NCBI RefSeq assembly: GCF_000517105.1
Contig: NZ_KI912148.1
Coordinates: 173,543 to 237,542, forward strand
Source: Fischerella sp. PCC 9605
GTDB lineage: Bacteria > Cyanobacteriota > Cyanobacteriia > Cyanobacteriales > Nostocaceae
DNA length: 64,000 nt
Reading direction: 5' to 3'
Made by a program: the position numbers and the translations under genes. Position 1 is the first letter of the stretch; each line of letters starts with the position of its first letter. Shown here piece after piece: positions 18,620 to 28,447 of this stretch. A model generated the notes under the pieces. The model searched no databases. It saw only the letters and a program-made list of their open reading frames with translations, and was not told the origin of the DNA.

Positions 18620-19090
18620 TTAGTTATTCTCTGCAATTTGCTTATTTAATTGCATACATTTAGCCTCTGCCGCTTGATAGGCGTCTAAGTAGTCTTTGCC
18701 ACCCAACATGACGTCACCGTAATACTCATACGGCGCGTCACCATAAACTGGCAATGGGTCATCTTCGGGATAATCTTCTTGAGATTCTTCGATTATTGCT
18801 TTCAGTTTTTTCACTGTTAAGCGTTGTGCCGCAAAATACCAGATTTCTTCTATATTTTTCTGGAGGTGCGGCAGTGTGGGATCGACAATGCGATCGCCTA
18901 ACTCAATCCAGCCATGTTCAATGGGTTGGTATGGTTTGCCTGTGGTTGCTAAAAAACCTTGTACGTAAATAGCTCCCTCCGTCGCTAATGCTGCTTTGTA
19001 AGCATTGTCAAACGGTTTTTTAGCCTTGCTTTTGATGCGAGCTGCAATATCAATAGATAGCGCTTCATCCAATAGTTTATTCATCAACAA
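18620..19090 (-). CDS. Conserved hypothetical protein
   Basis: 156 residues, start ATG 19090 or 19084. No family recognised with certainty. The central stretch YVQGFLATTGKPYQPIEHGW followed by ELGDRIVDPTLP recalls the GxA...IEHAW...VVDPT motif seen in several papain/transglutaminase-like and phage-associated proteins, so a small cysteine-peptidase-like or related fold is possible, although no clear catalytic Cys precedes the His. Charged, soluble, no signal peptide. C-terminus rich in Asp/Glu (EESQEDYPEDDP). Confidence 0.6.
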   Translation of the reverse strand: MLMNKLLDEALSIDIAARIKSKAKKPFDNAYKAALATEGAIYVQGFLATTGKPYQPIEHGWIELGDRIVDPTLPHLQKNIEEIWYFAAQRLTVKKLKAIIEESQEDYPEDDPLPVYGDAPYEYYGDVMLGGKDYLDAYQAAEAKCMQLNKQIAENN

Positions 19091-19664
19091 TGAGGATTAC
19101 AGCAGCGACTAAAAGATCCTAGCATTTATGCCTACCTGATTTAATAATACAGTACGGCAAAAATAACCAGACAGTTAAGTAGGTCGGCACAAATAAAGTT
19201 AACTCCTGAGGGTCGTCATCTGTCATTTATCATTTGTCATTGGTCATTGGTAAGGGTTTTAACAATTTTTACATTTATTAATATAGCTGCTTTTATTTCC
19301 ACCTACCTCACCTGAAAATACTACTTCGACAAATATCGATGTAGATACTCAATTCCAATCCCCAATGCTCATTTTCATGTGTTATTGGTGTATCAGTTCA
19401 TAATGGCTACTTAGTACAACATTTTATAAATTCGTAGCGAATACAATTGTGAAATACTCTGCGAACCTCCGCGCTCACCCTGCGCCCCCACCGAAGCTTT
19501 GATCGCCGGCTTCCGGCGCTCAAACTTCTCTGTGCGTTTAAAAACGCTACGATTTTAGGCAAAGCTGTACTTAGAAACAGAGAAAAAATTAAATTTTAGT
19601 AAGCACTACAACTTCCAGCAGAGCTAAAGTTTTGGCTGGTATGCTGCGGTGTCTGTATTTATGT
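19091..19664. other. 574-base spacer without recognisable gene
   Basis: Contains TCATTTATCATTTGTCATTGG repeats near 19222 and a GC-rich block near 19459-19535 (GCGAACCTCCGCGCTCACCC, GATCGCCGGCTTCCGGCGCTC) that resembles a degraded dispersed repeat. No RNA gene seen. Confidence 0.4.
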
Positions 19665-20726
19665 TTATGTTCTCGCACAATCTTTGTAAGTGCAAATAGA
19701 AATGGCACGGCTTAGCCACCGCCACAGCTGCTGAGTGCGATTAGAACTAGGAGGAGAAACCAAAACTTGCTGCAAGTCACTAAAAGAACTATTCGTTAAA
19801 ACTTTTACTCCAAAGAGGGCGAATGTCATAAGAAGTTGAGAATTTGTAGCCGTGCTGTTAACTGTTAGGGTTTGCTTGAGGTTGATATGGGTGGTGCGTA
19901 GGTTTTCGAGGACGCGATCGCCATATAAACTCCGGTGTATTGGTACAAACAAAAAACTGCAACCGATGATAGCCGTAATCATGCACAGCAAAACCAACAA
20001 TTCAACCGATTGATGTTGGCAAACACCCATAATAATCATGCCTATGCCCAAAACCAATAGAGCTAAGACAGGTAGTGTAAACCATAATCGTAGGTTTCTG
20101 ACTTGGTCTAGAGATAACACAAGACCTAGATTCACCAAGCGGTGATACAGTGGGAATGTAGCTCGTGCAACTGAGATTCTGATTTGATTGACGTTACCAT
20201 TAAGCTTGACAGCTTGCCAAATTTCTTTTTCTAAAGGATCGCTATCTTCAGGTAGGGGAGTTTTGACGTTTAGCGATCGCGTTTCTGGTTGTGGTTGTAA
20301 ATACCCGTGTTGTACTAAACTGGTAATTGCTGTATCTGCGGTTCGTTGTAGACCACCTGCTAAATAAGCGGTTTCATAGACATTGAGCGAGGGAAAGTCC
20401 GGATTAAGATCATCTTTCGTTTTTCGCAGATAGGTATGCACAATTAAAGCAATCATCATCGCCACAATTGCTAGGAAAATATAGAAAATCAGGAATAGGG
20501 GAGAAACTCTAACTGCCACAGCGAAAAAAAACAGTTGAAAAAACAGCATTGGTTGATTGAGACATACATGCGGCAGGTGTTTCAAAAAAAACTTGCACTT
20601 ATACCAATTTTGCTGGTTATGCACCCACGTAAAATCTACCTCATCTACAAAACAGATATCTGCATTTGGATAGATGTCAACTGGTGATGCTTGTCCAAAG
20701 AACGATAGGCATTGCTTTTGGTTCAT
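19665..20726 (-). CDS. TIGR04222-domain membrane protein
   Basis: 353 residues. After a hydrophobic segment (about 60-97) comes LNVYETAYLAGGLQRTADTAITSLV, the hallmark of TIGR04222 membrane proteins (YExAYLAGG-x-RxxxTA). Two more hydrophobic stretches occur at about 213-260, followed by a 90-residue soluble tail. The first 60 residues look atypical and the true start may be an inner Met near residue 60 (MLFFQLFFF). Function unknown; family members are found in many bacteria with a large N-terminal extracytoplasmic part, absent here. Confidence 0.7.
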   Translation of the reverse strand: MNQKQCLSFFGQASPVDIYPNADICFVDEVDFTWVHNQQNWYKCKFFLKHLPHVCLNQPMLFFQLFFFAVAVRVSPLFLIFYIFLAIVAMMIALIVHTYLRKTKDDLNPDFPSLNVYETAYLAGGLQRTADTAITSLVQHGYLQPQPETRSLNVKTPLPEDSDPLEKEIWQAVKLNGNVNQIRISVARATFPLYHRLVNLGLVLSLDQVRNLRLWFTLPVLALLVLGIGMIIMGVCQHQSVELLVLLCMITAIIGCSFLFVPIHRSLYGDRVLENLRTTHINLKQTLTVNSTATNSQLLMTFALFGVKVLTNSSFSDLQQVLVSPPSSNRTQQLWRWLSRAISICTYKDCART

Positions 20727-21212
20727 TAGTGCTACTCCTTATGAGTGTGAGGTAGCTGTAGTACTTATATCCCTTGGCTTTGCTACTAATGCATCAAGTC
20801 TTTGTAGACTTTTTTTGGACTGAGAACAGGTTGCAGATCAATGTGAAAGAGGCTCAAATACTCAAACATCATTGATTGATAGCTCATTGATAGCATTGAA
20901 AATGCCTAACAGTCTTTATTCACCATGAACCTGCCTCCGATGATGGAAATGACGAATTCCACGGCAGAAATTTCCTAAGGCAGCTAAATTTTTAGGATTT
21001 ATGCACTTTATTACACTCTAATATAGTCATTAAGTTTGTTAATAATTTAAAAGAATTAGTAAGCTATGGTGCAAAATCCACAATAACTTGTGAACAAAAG
21101 AGGCGAAAAGACCTTTTTGCCATCATTGACGAGGTGATCCCACTCCTCGGTGTTCCCCACCTATGGCACAATAAAAAACGGTAATAAGAAAAATATTGAT
21201 AAAGGTAATTTA
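20727..21212. other. Divergent spacer upstream of chlI
   Basis: About 486 bases between the TIGR04222 gene and chlI. Contains a GATTGATAGCTCATTGATAGC direct repeat near 20874 and an AT-rich part near 21010-21060, presumably including the chlI promoter. No RNA gene recognised. Confidence 0.35.
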
Positions 21213-22334
21213 GTGAGTCCAACTGCTCAAGCTACCGCTGCTGCGCGTCGCGTGGTATTTCCATTTACGGCAATTGTGGGTCAGGAAGAAATGAAACTGG
21301 CTCTGATATTGAATGTGATTGACCCAAAAATTGGTGGTGTAATGATAATGGGCGATCGCGGTACTGGCAAATCCACAACTATCCGGGCACTGGCTGACTT
21401 ATTGCCAGAAATTCCAGTGGTTGCCAACGATCCCTTCAACAGCCACCCCAGCGATCCTGACTTGATGAGCGATGAAATTCGCCAAAAATTAGAAAGTGGT
21501 GAGGATATTCCCGTTATCCAAAAAAAAGTTCAAATGGTAGATTTGCCACTGGGCGCGACAGAAGACCGAGTTTGTGGCACCATCGACATCGAAAAAGCTT
21601 TATCTGAAGGTGTGAAAGCCTTTGAACCTGGACTTTTAGCAAAAGCCAACCGGGGAATTCTCTACGTCGATGAGGTTAACCTGCTTGACGATCACCTAGT
21701 AGACGTGTTGCTAGACTCTGCTGCTAGCGGCTGGAACACGGTCGAACGGGAAGGTATTTCTATCCGTCACCCAGCGCGTTTTGTTCTCGTTGGTTCTGGG
21801 AACCCAGAAGAAGGTGAACTGCGTCCTCAGCTACTCGATCGCTTTGGGATGCACTCTGAAATTCATACTGTTAAAGAACCAGCACTACGGGTACAAATTG
21901 TTGAACAACGGGCGGAGTTTGACCAAGATCCCCTAGCATTTGTGGAAAAGTACAAACCCCAGCAAGAGGAACTACAACAGCGCATCATTAAAGCCCAAGA
22001 ACTTTTACCCTCAGTCAATATGGACTACGATCTGCGGGTGAAAATTTCGGAAGTTTGTTCAGAACTTGATGTGGATGGTTTACGAGGTGATATTGTCACC
22101 AACCGCGCCGCCAAAGCTTTAACTGCCTTTGAAGGGCGTACAGAGGTGACAGTTGATGATATCCGTCGCGTGATTGTCCTGGCTTTGCGTCACAGACTCC
22201 GCAAAGACCCATTAGAGTCGATTGATTCTGGCTACAAGGTAGAAAAAGCTTTTGCGCGTGTCTTTGGTGTGGAATTATCTGAAGATACTGCACAAACAAA
22301 CGGTATTGGTCACATCAAAACAGGTGTTCGTTAA
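21213..22334 (+). CDS. chlI: Magnesium chelatase ATPase subunit I
   Basis: 373 residues from the GTG at 21213, which follows an AAGG and yields the usual ChlI start ([19 protein letters not shown]). An in-frame GTG at 21150 would add 21 unlikely residues. AAA+ motifs: Walker [11 protein letters not shown], Walker [14 protein letters not shown], sensor region [20 protein letters not shown]. ChlI forms hexameric rings that, with ChlD and ChlH, insert Mg2+ into protoporphyrin IX, the first committed step of chlorophyll synthesis. It marks the organism as a chlorophyll-making phototroph. ChlD and ChlH are not in the window. Confidence 0.97.
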   Translation: MSPTAQATAAARRVVFPFTAIVGQEEMKLALILNVIDPKIGGVMIMGDRGTGKSTTIRALADLLPEIPVVANDPFNSHPSDPDLMSDEIRQKLESGEDIPVIQKKVQMVDLPLGATEDRVCGTIDIEKALSEGVKAFEPGLLAKANRGILYVDEVNLLDDHLVDVLLDSAASGWNTVEREGISIRHPARFVLVGSGNPEEGELRPQLLDRFGMHSEIHTVKEPALRVQIVEQRAEFDQDPLAFVEKYKPQQEELQQRIIKAQELLPSVNMDYDLRVKISEVCSELDVDGLRGDIVTNRAAKALTAFEGRTEVTVDDIRRVIVLALRHRLRKDPLESIDSGYKVEKAFARVFGVELSEDTAQTNGIGHIKTGVR

Positions 22335-22337
22335 TTG

Positions 22338-22415
22338 GTGATTGTTGGTTGTTGTTTGTTGGTTGTTTCAAACAACGACCAACAACCAACAAACAACAAA
22401 AAACTCAAAACTGGT
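22338..22415. repeat. Inverted repeat of GTTGTTGG units after chlI
   Basis: TTGTTGGTTGTT-type units on one side and AACAACCAACAAAC-type units on the other form a long imperfect hairpin around TTTCAAA. The arrangement recurs at 48018-48085. It could act as a processing or termination structure. Confidence 0.65.
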
Positions 22416-22424
22416 TGACTTGTT

Positions 22425-22724
22425 ATGAGAAGTTGGCGTTTTTGGTTAAACACCTTAATTTTATCTAGCCAATACAACCCGCCCCGGTTTGTAGAACTGT
22501 TAATGTTGATGCTAGCCATTACTATGCTAGCGATTTCTACTATTGTATCTGTGAACGTACAGATACCCTATATGGTGCTGGGTTTGAGTTTTGTTGTTGG
22601 TGCATCGATTTCCATTTTAGTCAGAGAAGCGATCGCACCTTCACCCCAAACACGAATCACACAAGTCACAGCATTAATGTTGCTACTTATTAGTGTTTAT
22701 GGGTTTGCTGATTTATTAAAGTAG
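22425..22724 (+). CDS. Small conserved membrane protein
   Basis: 99 residues with three hydrophobic segments (about 23-44, 47-69 and 81-98) and a polar stretch REAIAPSPQTRITQV between the last two. No family recognised; similar small membrane proteins follow chlI in other cyanobacteria as I recall, but no function is known. Same strand as chlI with a 90-base repeat-filled gap. Confidence 0.6.
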   Translation: MRSWRFWLNTLILSSQYNPPRFVELLMLMLAITMLAISTIVSVNVQIPYMVLGLSFVVGASISILVREAIAPSPQTRITQVTALMLLLISVYGFADLLK

Positions 22725-22818
22725 TCATTTGTCATTTGTCATTTGTTGGTTGTTACAATCAACCACTAACCACTAACTACTAACCACTAACCACTAACTA
22801 CTAACCAATGACCAATGA
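22725..22818. repeat. Short tandem repeats (GTCATTT; CCACTAACTACTAA)
   Basis: GTCATTTGTCATTTGTCATTTG followed by ACCACTAACCACTAACTACT-like units and CCAATGACCAATGAC, between convergent genes. Confidence 0.7.
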
Positions 22819-23709
22819 CTATTGACTAACACTATTTACTGATAGCCGCAAAATTGACAAGCTTAAAATTATCAAAAATAACACCAGCCCAATTGTACAA
22901 GCATAGCTAATTTCCAAGTTATTAAATGCTTGCTCGTACAGATAATAAACTATTGTTTTCGAGCTATTACGCGGCCCGCCCTGAGTCATAATATACACTT
23001 CTTCAAATACTTTTGTTGCGGAAATGGCTGAAATAACTGCGACCAAAGCTAAATAAGGTTTCATCAAGGGTACGGTAATATCCCAGTGTTTGCCGACACC
23101 GTCAGAACCATCAATAGCTGCTGCTTCATACACATCATCTGGTATTGATTGCAACCCAGCCAGATAAATCACCATGTAGTAGCCCAATCCTTTCCAAACG
23201 GTGACAGCCATGACGCTGAACAATGCAAACTTGGGACTGGTAAGCCAGGGAATTCCTTCTGGAAAAATACCTTTGAGTAACTGGTTGAGTAAGCCGTTTT
23301 CTGCATACAACCATCTCCAAGCAATTCCGGCTACTACCATTGAAATTACTACTGGGGTGTAATATGCAGCCCGAAACCAATGCATTCCCCGCAGTTTCTG
23401 ATTTACTAAAATTGCTAGGGCTAAGGGGACAATTACTAAAATCGGTACTACACCTACAAGATACAGCAAGGTGTTTCCCAAGGTTTGCCAAAACACAGGA
23501 TCGGCCCACAAGCGCCGGAAGTTATCAAAACCAATCCATTGTGGTGTTTGAGTTAGATCGTATTCGTAGCGGGTAAAGCTGAGATAGAAGGCTTGCAGGG
23601 CAGGCCAAAAGACGGTTAGTACCAGGATAACTAAAGCAGGCAGCAAAAACCAATAAGGTGTTAGTCGCTGATTGATGAAAATCCAATTTTTCAACGTCAA
23701 TTTATTCAT
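22819..23709 (-). CDS. Sugar-type ABC transporter permease (MalF/UgpA-like)
   Basis: 296 residues, six predicted membrane helices. The EAA loop reads YEAAAIDGSDGVGKHWDITV, typical of binding-protein-dependent sugar importers (MalF/UgpA group). The N-terminal WFLLPALVILVLTVFWPALQ and the LYLVGVVPILVIVPLALAIL stretch also fit. No binding protein, second permease or ATPase is adjacent, so it is an isolated subunit gene, as is common in cyanobacteria where a shared ATPase serves several importers. Substrate unknown. Confidence 0.88.
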   Translation of the reverse strand: MNKLTLKNWIFINQRLTPYWFLLPALVILVLTVFWPALQAFYLSFTRYEYDLTQTPQWIGFDNFRRLWADPVFWQTLGNTLLYLVGVVPILVIVPLALAILVNQKLRGMHWFRAAYYTPVVISMVVAGIAWRWLYAENGLLNQLLKGIFPEGIPWLTSPKFALFSVMAVTVWKGLGYYMVIYLAGLQSIPDDVYEAAAIDGSDGVGKHWDITVPLMKPYLALVAVISAISATKVFEEVYIMTQGGPRNSSKTIVYYLYEQAFNNLEISYACTIGLVLFLIILSLSILRLSVNSVSQ

Positions 23710-23811
23710 AATGGCACTGTATTTTCGTGCTGTTGGCAGATGAATGAGATATCCTCACTTTTGCAATATGGGGAAGCAAACTCATATTACATGAAGGATC
23801 GAGACTGATTC

Positions 23812-24537
23812 ATGATTGTGAATCAACACCAGAAGGGTTGGGAAGTAATTTACCATCGCGCCCATGCTTTACTTGCTGCCCAAATCGCGGGACACTGGAA
23901 TGCTAAAGAACGTCCGGTGCGTTGGCTGGAGACAATTGCAGCAATTTCTCATCACGATGATTTGGAAAAAGAGTGGGAAGAAAAGAATATCACTGAAGCT
24001 GGCGCACCACTGGATTTTACTCTCGCTACAGACACCGATATAGCAAAAATACGGAAACTAACCCAGGATGCCCGCTATCGAGGACGATGGGTAGCAATGC
24101 TTATTTCTATGCACATGAGCTTTTTAAACGAAGGTAAGCGCGGTGAGTCTCCAGAATTGGATAATTTTTTAGATGAACAATTACAGCATCAAGAGCAATG
24201 GCGCAAGGAACTAAATATTACGAAAGATGAAGCTGCAACAGCTTACGAATTTTTTCAGTGTTGCGATCGCCTTTCACTCATCCTCTGCAACCGGATGATA
24301 CCTGTTGGCGAACGTGCCTTAGAAATTGCTACCCTATCAGATGGTAATCGCTATGATGTAATGCAGCGCAGTGACGGTAATCTCACAGTCAATCCCTGGC
24401 CCTTTCAGGAGAAGGAGTTTACTGTCAATGTAGAAGCTTGTTATTTAGAGCAATTGCAATTTGAAAGTAGCGCTGAACTCGCCCAAGCACTACAGGTAGC
24501 ACCTATTGAAACTTTAGAGTGGACGTTTGTAAAGTAG
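23812..24537 (+). CDS. DUF3891 family protein
   Basis: 241 residues. Conserved blocks of DUF3891 are visible: VIYHRAHALLAAQIAGHW, AAISHHDDLEKEW, MLISMHMSFL and YEFFQCCDRLSLILC. The paired His and Asp residues (HH-DD, MHMS, CDRLS) suggest an HD-like metal-binding helical fold. Biochemical role unknown. Cytoplasmic. Divergent from the permease gene with a 100-base spacer. Confidence 0.8.
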   Translation: MIVNQHQKGWEVIYHRAHALLAAQIAGHWNAKERPVRWLETIAAISHHDDLEKEWEEKNITEAGAPLDFTLATDTDIAKIRKLTQDARYRGRWVAMLISMHMSFLNEGKRGESPELDNFLDEQLQHQEQWRKELNITKDEAATAYEFFQCCDRLSLILCNRMIPVGERALEIATLSDGNRYDVMQRSDGNLTVNPWPFQEKEFTVNVEACYLEQLQFESSAELAQALQVAPIETLEWTFVK

Positions 24538-24990
24538 CGTTGCTGTAAATTTTTTATATCTACCATCACAATTCTTATACTTATGAGTTAAGTGCGATCG
24601 CCTGACTAATGATGAGATGGCGATCGCACTTTTTCCTACTCAGTTTTCGCCCTTGTTGGTAAGAAAAGTAAATCAACACCCCTAGCAGCATTAGGTGTTC
24701 CGTATCTTTCAGACAATCAAGAACGTGAATAAATTATTACGGAAGTAAAACCGAAGATAAATTTTTATCAATCAGCTCTTGACTTATGTATACATTTATT
24801 AACATTATATCTGCTTAGTGTTGCCACTAGCTTGCGGTCTTCTATCCTGAGTATCAGCGCAGACACCAAACCTAGTGAGTCACATACGAGTTAATCTATC
24901 TCAAGCCGCATAGCCGCCTGAAGGAGGCCTCGTACATCTTTTTGAACACTTCGCGGCAATCCCCTCCCTCAGCTTCAGCTCTTAGGGGTA
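24538..24990. other. Spacer holding the left end of the IS200/IS605 element
   Basis: Up to about 24880 nothing recognisable. From about 24890 a hairpin-prone stretch begins (AGCCGCCTGAAGGAGGCCTCG at 24910; CCCCTCCCTCAGCTTCAGCT with CTCTTAGGGG at 24960-24990) that probably belongs to the element's left subterminal structure. Confidence 0.45.
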
Positions 24991-25404
24991 TCACCCTCGA
25001 CTGTGGGATTGGATGTATTCCTCAAGAATCTTAAGAGGTGCGCCTCCAGCGGAGCGAATATAAAGTTGGTCGCCCCACAGTCCCTTGCTCCAATTTTTAA
25101 AGTGAGGTCTTAACTCAGATTCAAATTCTTTGCGAAGAATACGGCTTGTTGCAGATTTGATTGACCCCAATAACGTTGAGATGTTGTTGCTTGGGTGGAT
25201 GTCTAACAGCAAGTGGATGTGATTACTCTCACCCTTGCATTCCAGCAAAATACACTTGTTCTTTACCAACACATTGGCTGCAACCTCTTGGAAGCGTTCA
25301 GCCATTTTTTGTGTCAGGCATTCTCGACGGTAAGCCGTGACAAAGTAGGTGTGCAACTGGATAGAGAAAACGCAGTGTGCTCCTTTACGATAAATGGTTG
25401 TCAT
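24991..25404 (-). CDS. tnpA: IS200/IS605-family transposase TnpA
   Basis: About 137 residues from the Met at 25404 (MTTIYRKGAHCVFSIQLHTY); longer frames to 25461 would overlap the tnpB start. The HUH motif is HIH in ESNHIHLLLDIHP, and the catalytic Tyr is in ILEEYIQSH. The Y1 enzyme cuts and joins single-stranded DNA of the element. All core features look intact, so the element may still be mobilised even though tnpB is broken. Confidence 0.9.
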   Translation of the reverse strand: MTTIYRKGAHCVFSIQLHTYFVTAYRRECLTQKMAERFQEVAANVLVKNKCILLECKGESNHIHLLLDIHPSNNISTLLGSIKSATSRILRKEFESELRPHFKNWSKGLWGDQLYIRSAGGAPLKILEEYIQSHSRG

Positions 25405-25432
25405 CCGTTCGACTGATTGATATAATCTCCTC

Positions 25433-26695
25433 ATGGTAACAACACGGCGTATCACATTCAAGCTCTATCCAAATCGTCAGCAAGAGAAGACACTTCACTA
25501 CTGGCGGAAGCTTCACTGTGCTTTGTATAACGCTGCTGTGTATAACAGAAAGACCCAATATCAAAAGTTTGGTCACTCTGTTAATTACCTAGAACAACAA
25601 AACTGTCTACCCGAATTCAAGGAAGTATGGACAGAGTATAAGCCGTTGGGTTCTCATGCTCTGCAAGCTACTTTAAAGCGGGTAGACTTTGCATTTTCGA
25701 GATTTTTTAAAGGCTTAGGAGGATACCCAAAATTTAAAGCGTCCTGTCGCTATGGGGGATGAACTTACCCATGCAAGGCAGGTTGGAAATCTGAGACAGA
25801 TGGGAAAAACGGGCATCTGAATATTACCAACCTGGGTAAGATTCAAATGCGAGGAAAGGCAAGAAATTGGGGGCTTCCAACAACTTGCACCATCATGTTC
25901 CGCAATGGCGCATGGTTTGCTTCCATCACTGTTCAATGCAGCCCTAGTCGCGAGACGGGAGCCGAGTCTGTTGGTATCGACTTAGGCTGTAAAGATGCTG
26001 TCACTCTTTCTACTGGCGAGAAGATAGCTAAACCTGACTTCATCAAAGAAGGACAACAGAAAGTTAAGGTAGCATCTAAAAAATTGCGACGTAAGCGTTC
26101 ACCATTACGAAACAAAAAGGTAAAAGGCTCACGGCGCTGGAAACGTGAACGGCAAAAAGCTTCAAAGCTTCAGAGGAAAGTAGCAAGACAAACAGAAGAT
26201 TGGTTGCACAAAACTACCAGCAACATAGTTAGCGGTAATAGCCTAGTTGCGGGTGAGAAGTTAAACGTTAAGGGGATGACAGCCAAAGCTAAGAAAGGGA
26301 AGCCCAAAGCCCAAAAAGCAGGGATTAACCGTTCCATCTTAGATGTTGGCTTCGGCATGATTGGACAAATGCTTGAGTATAAATTAGCTGAGGCAGGTGG
26401 CTTCTATGTAGAGTCTCCGACTCAAACACTCAAGCCAACTCAACGCTGTAGTAAATGTTGGGAATTAACGCCTAAAACATTAGCTGACAGAGTTCACTTT
26501 TGTTCTAATCCTAGCTGCAACCACACCGAAGATAGAGACGTTAATGCCGCTCAAGTCAATATCGCTTGGGCAAGGGGGCAGGAACTGTCCTCTATACACG
26601 CGGAGTCGCCTAGCTCTACCCCATGCGGAAGTATGCGGCAACTAGGGGCGTTGAGGCGTGAGAAACTCCGGGTTCAGCGAAGCAACCCGGAGTAG
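25433..26695 (+). pseudogene. tnpB: TnpB (RNA-guided nuclease) with in-frame TGA stop
   Basis: One continuous frame of about 420 codons is interrupted by TGA at 25760-25762. Upstream it reads RRITFKLYPNRQQEKTLHYW...KFKASCRYGG, downstream TYPCKAGWKSETDGKNGHLN, so the TGA replaces the Trp of the usual GWTYP, i.e. a TGG to TGA change. The rest is complete: RuvC Asp in GIDLGCKDAVTLS, Glu in VAGEKLNVKGM, zinc-finger cysteines C-x2-C and C-x4-C, and final Asp in DRDVNAAQVN. Reinitiation at ATG 25847 would yield a 282-residue product lacking the N-terminal wedge region. Probably inactive unless read through. Confidence 0.88.
26665..26693. repeat. Right-end hairpin of the IS element
   Basis: ACTCCGGGTT, nine-base loop, AACCCGGAGT. 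Overlaps the tnpB stop codon; in this family the 3' part of tnpB plus the downstream end also encodes the guide (omega) RNA scaffold. Confidence 0.75.
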
Positions 26696-26760
26696 TTCAT
26701 GGGTTAATCTCGCCAGTAACGAGTTTTCCTGGATAGTGAATTGATGTATTGGGTTTGTCG

Positions 26761-27156
26761 ATGTTTATGGATGGGCGGCCGTTAATTTTGGTTGTAGAAC
26801 CAAATCTACATGAGTTAGAAATTCTCAATTTTCAACTCAAAGCATTCAAGTTTTCATATATGTGTGCCAAACAAGGAGTAAGGGCTTTAATTTTGGCACA
26901 AACTCACAAACCAGATTTAATTCTCTTAGATATGGTTCTGCCTGATTTGAGTAGTGTCCAAGTAATTTATTACCTCAAGCGCAACCCAGAAACAAAGATG
27001 ATACCAATCATTGGAATTGTGTCTGGAAATAGCAAAAGAGATCATAATCCCATTCTCCAAACAGGAATGGTTGATTTAATTACCAAGCCCTTAGATTTTC
27101 ATCAGGTAGAATTTACTATCCACCGCCATCTAAACTTGCAACATACCTTTAACTAG
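26761..27156 (+). CDS. Single-domain response regulator
   Basis: About 131 residues from the ATG at 26761 (a TTG at 26749 would add four). CheY-like receiver: phospho-acceptor Asp in LILLDMVLPD, Lys in ITKPLD, but the acidic pair that binds Mg2+ near the N-terminus is reduced to VVEPNLHE (a single Glu at the expected DD), and the Thr/Ser position is GIVSG. Phosphorylation may therefore be altered. No output domain and no kinase next door; it may relay to a partner protein elsewhere. Confidence 0.83.
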   Translation: MFMDGRPLILVVEPNLHELEILNFQLKAFKFSYMCAKQGVRALILAQTHKPDLILLDMVLPDLSSVQVIYYLKRNPETKMIPIIGIVSGNSKRDHNPILQTGMVDLITKPLDFHQVEFTIHRHLNLQHTFN

Positions 27157-27313
27157 TGCAAGAAAGCAGGAAGTTGTGAACGCAAAGTAGCGTATCTTTG
27201 GTAGGTAGAAGGTAAAAAGTTTTTAATTCAGAAAACAAAAATAAAAATACATCTAGTGCATCTATTGCTAGTCATATCTAGTAGCTAATTAACACTTACC
27301 ACACACTGCCATA

Positions 27314-27718
27314 TCAGCTAGCTGCATTTTTTTTAATAGCTTTAGGAATTGCTTGAGGATTGCGAACTTCAGGCAATTTTCCCATAAACACAATTATGCC
27401 AGTACGACCTGTTGTTAAATTTGTATGACTAATTAAATCTAGTACAGGTTTGCCAATTACTTCTTCAATCAAATATTGGATCTGCGGAATAATTATTTTA
27501 TCTATATCTATTCGCACTTGCTCAGCCAAAATATCAGAACCAGATTTCATCAATATTTCCTCTACCTTGGTAACAGAATTTTCTAGAGTAATTGCCAACT
27601 CTCCATGAAAAAAATGGCAATTAATTCTGCTAGGACGCAGCCCTAGCTCAACATTATACAAAGAACGGATACGATTTGAGATTTCTCTCTCCAGTTGTCC
27701 GATGGTAGGTGCTGACAT
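27314..27718 (-). CDS. DUF2294-like protein
   Basis: 134 residues. The pattern QLEREISNRIRSLYNVELG, ELAITLENSVTKVEEILM, VRIDIDKIIIPQIQYLIEEV and the closing GRTGIIVFMG resembles DUF2294, a small family of unknown function often next to signalling genes or Na+-related transporters. Cytoplasmic, no membrane segment. Identification is from remembered pattern, moderate certainty. Confidence 0.6.
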   Translation of the reverse strand: MSAPTIGQLEREISNRIRSLYNVELGLRPSRINCHFFHGELAITLENSVTKVEEILMKSGSDILAEQVRIDIDKIIIPQIQYLIEEVIGKPVLDLISHTNLTTGRTGIIVFMGKLPEVRNPQAIPKAIKKNAAS

Positions 27719-28126
27719 ATTAATTTCCTATAGTAGACAAACCCAAATAAAACTGACCTCAGGATGTAGGTTTTGTGCCGATAATATATATCTGCTCTGC
27801 TTTCAGGAAGATTGATAAATTGTAATCAGGAACACATTAGGAACATTTTCATATTGAAAACCATCACAAGTATTAATACTTTTAGTAGAGATAAACACCC
27901 TATAGATTTTGCATTACACAACATTTAATACCGTAGCATTTGATATAGATAGATTGTAATTGTTTCAAAATATTCATCACAATAACTTTCAGGTAAGCAT
28001 ACATGCAGGATCTATGTATAAAAAAGAATAAGTTCACTCAGAAAATTCTCGTGGACTTAATAGGATAGTGAATACATAATAATGTTTGTAAATGCGTAGT
28101 AGCTTGCACAAGCTAGAACCCCACGA

Positions 28127-28193
28127 GCGATCGCCCACAACGAGGGAATGAAAATCTCTTCCCCGATCCCCAATCCCTATTTTCAAGACAGGT
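28127..28193. repeat. Dispersed repeat GCGATCGCCCAC...CAAGACAGGTAA, copy 1
   Basis: Shares with 40375-40450 the segments GCGATCGCCCA, ACGAGG, AATGAAAATC, TTCCCC and CTATTTTCAAGACAGGTAA; the middle varies in length. Confidence 0.7.
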
Positions 28194-28254
28194 AAAATGA
28201 AGAATAATTAATCATTAATGATATCAAGTCCGGCTAATTCATGTTCATTAAAAA

Positions 28255-28318
28255 CCCTCACCCCGTCCTGTCGGACACCCCTCTCCCAACTTGGGAGAGG
28301 GGCAGTTCTTGTGAGGGT
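28255..28318. repeat. Dispersed CCCTCACCCC...hairpin repeat, copy 2
   Basis: ACCCTCAC at one end and GTGAGGGT at the other enclose the hairpin CCCCTCTCCCAA/TTGGGAGAGGGG seen also at 15067-15125. Confidence 0.75.
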
Positions 28319-28447
28319 AAATACGATAACTAATCAAACAGATTTGATATGATTCATAATTCATCATTTTTGCCTAGGCATTATCTGCCGAGGCGAAAGT
28401 AGTTCTCCTACCCCAGCAAAAATAGTGTCATTTGAATGAATTGATGA

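Larger units (their letters stand above)
24890..26705. mobile_element. IS200/IS605-family insertion sequence with divergent tnpA and tnpB
   Basis: Contains a Y1 HUH transposase gene on the minus strand and a tnpB gene on the plus strand, starts about 30 bases apart. The right side ends in a perfect 10-bp hairpin ACTCCGGGTT/AACCCGGAGT at 26665-26693 overlapping the tnpB stop, the expected subterminal secondary structure for this family. Exact ends and the left hairpin cannot be fixed without an empty-site comparison; such elements make no target duplication. Confidence 0.8.
27719..28447. other. 729-base spacer with two dispersed repeats
   Basis: Upper part is AT-rich and featureless. A block at 28127-28193 (GCGATCGCCCACAACGAGGG to TATTTTCAAGACAGGTAA) recurs at 40375-40450, and the CCCTCACCCC hairpin repeat is at 28255-28318. 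No coding frame or RNA gene recognised. Confidence 0.5.

Noticed and set aside
24650..24900. Decayed coding frame before the IS element (KKSKSTPLAALGVPYLSDNQ)
   Set aside because: Only about 28 codons, interrupted by stops, no recognised family.
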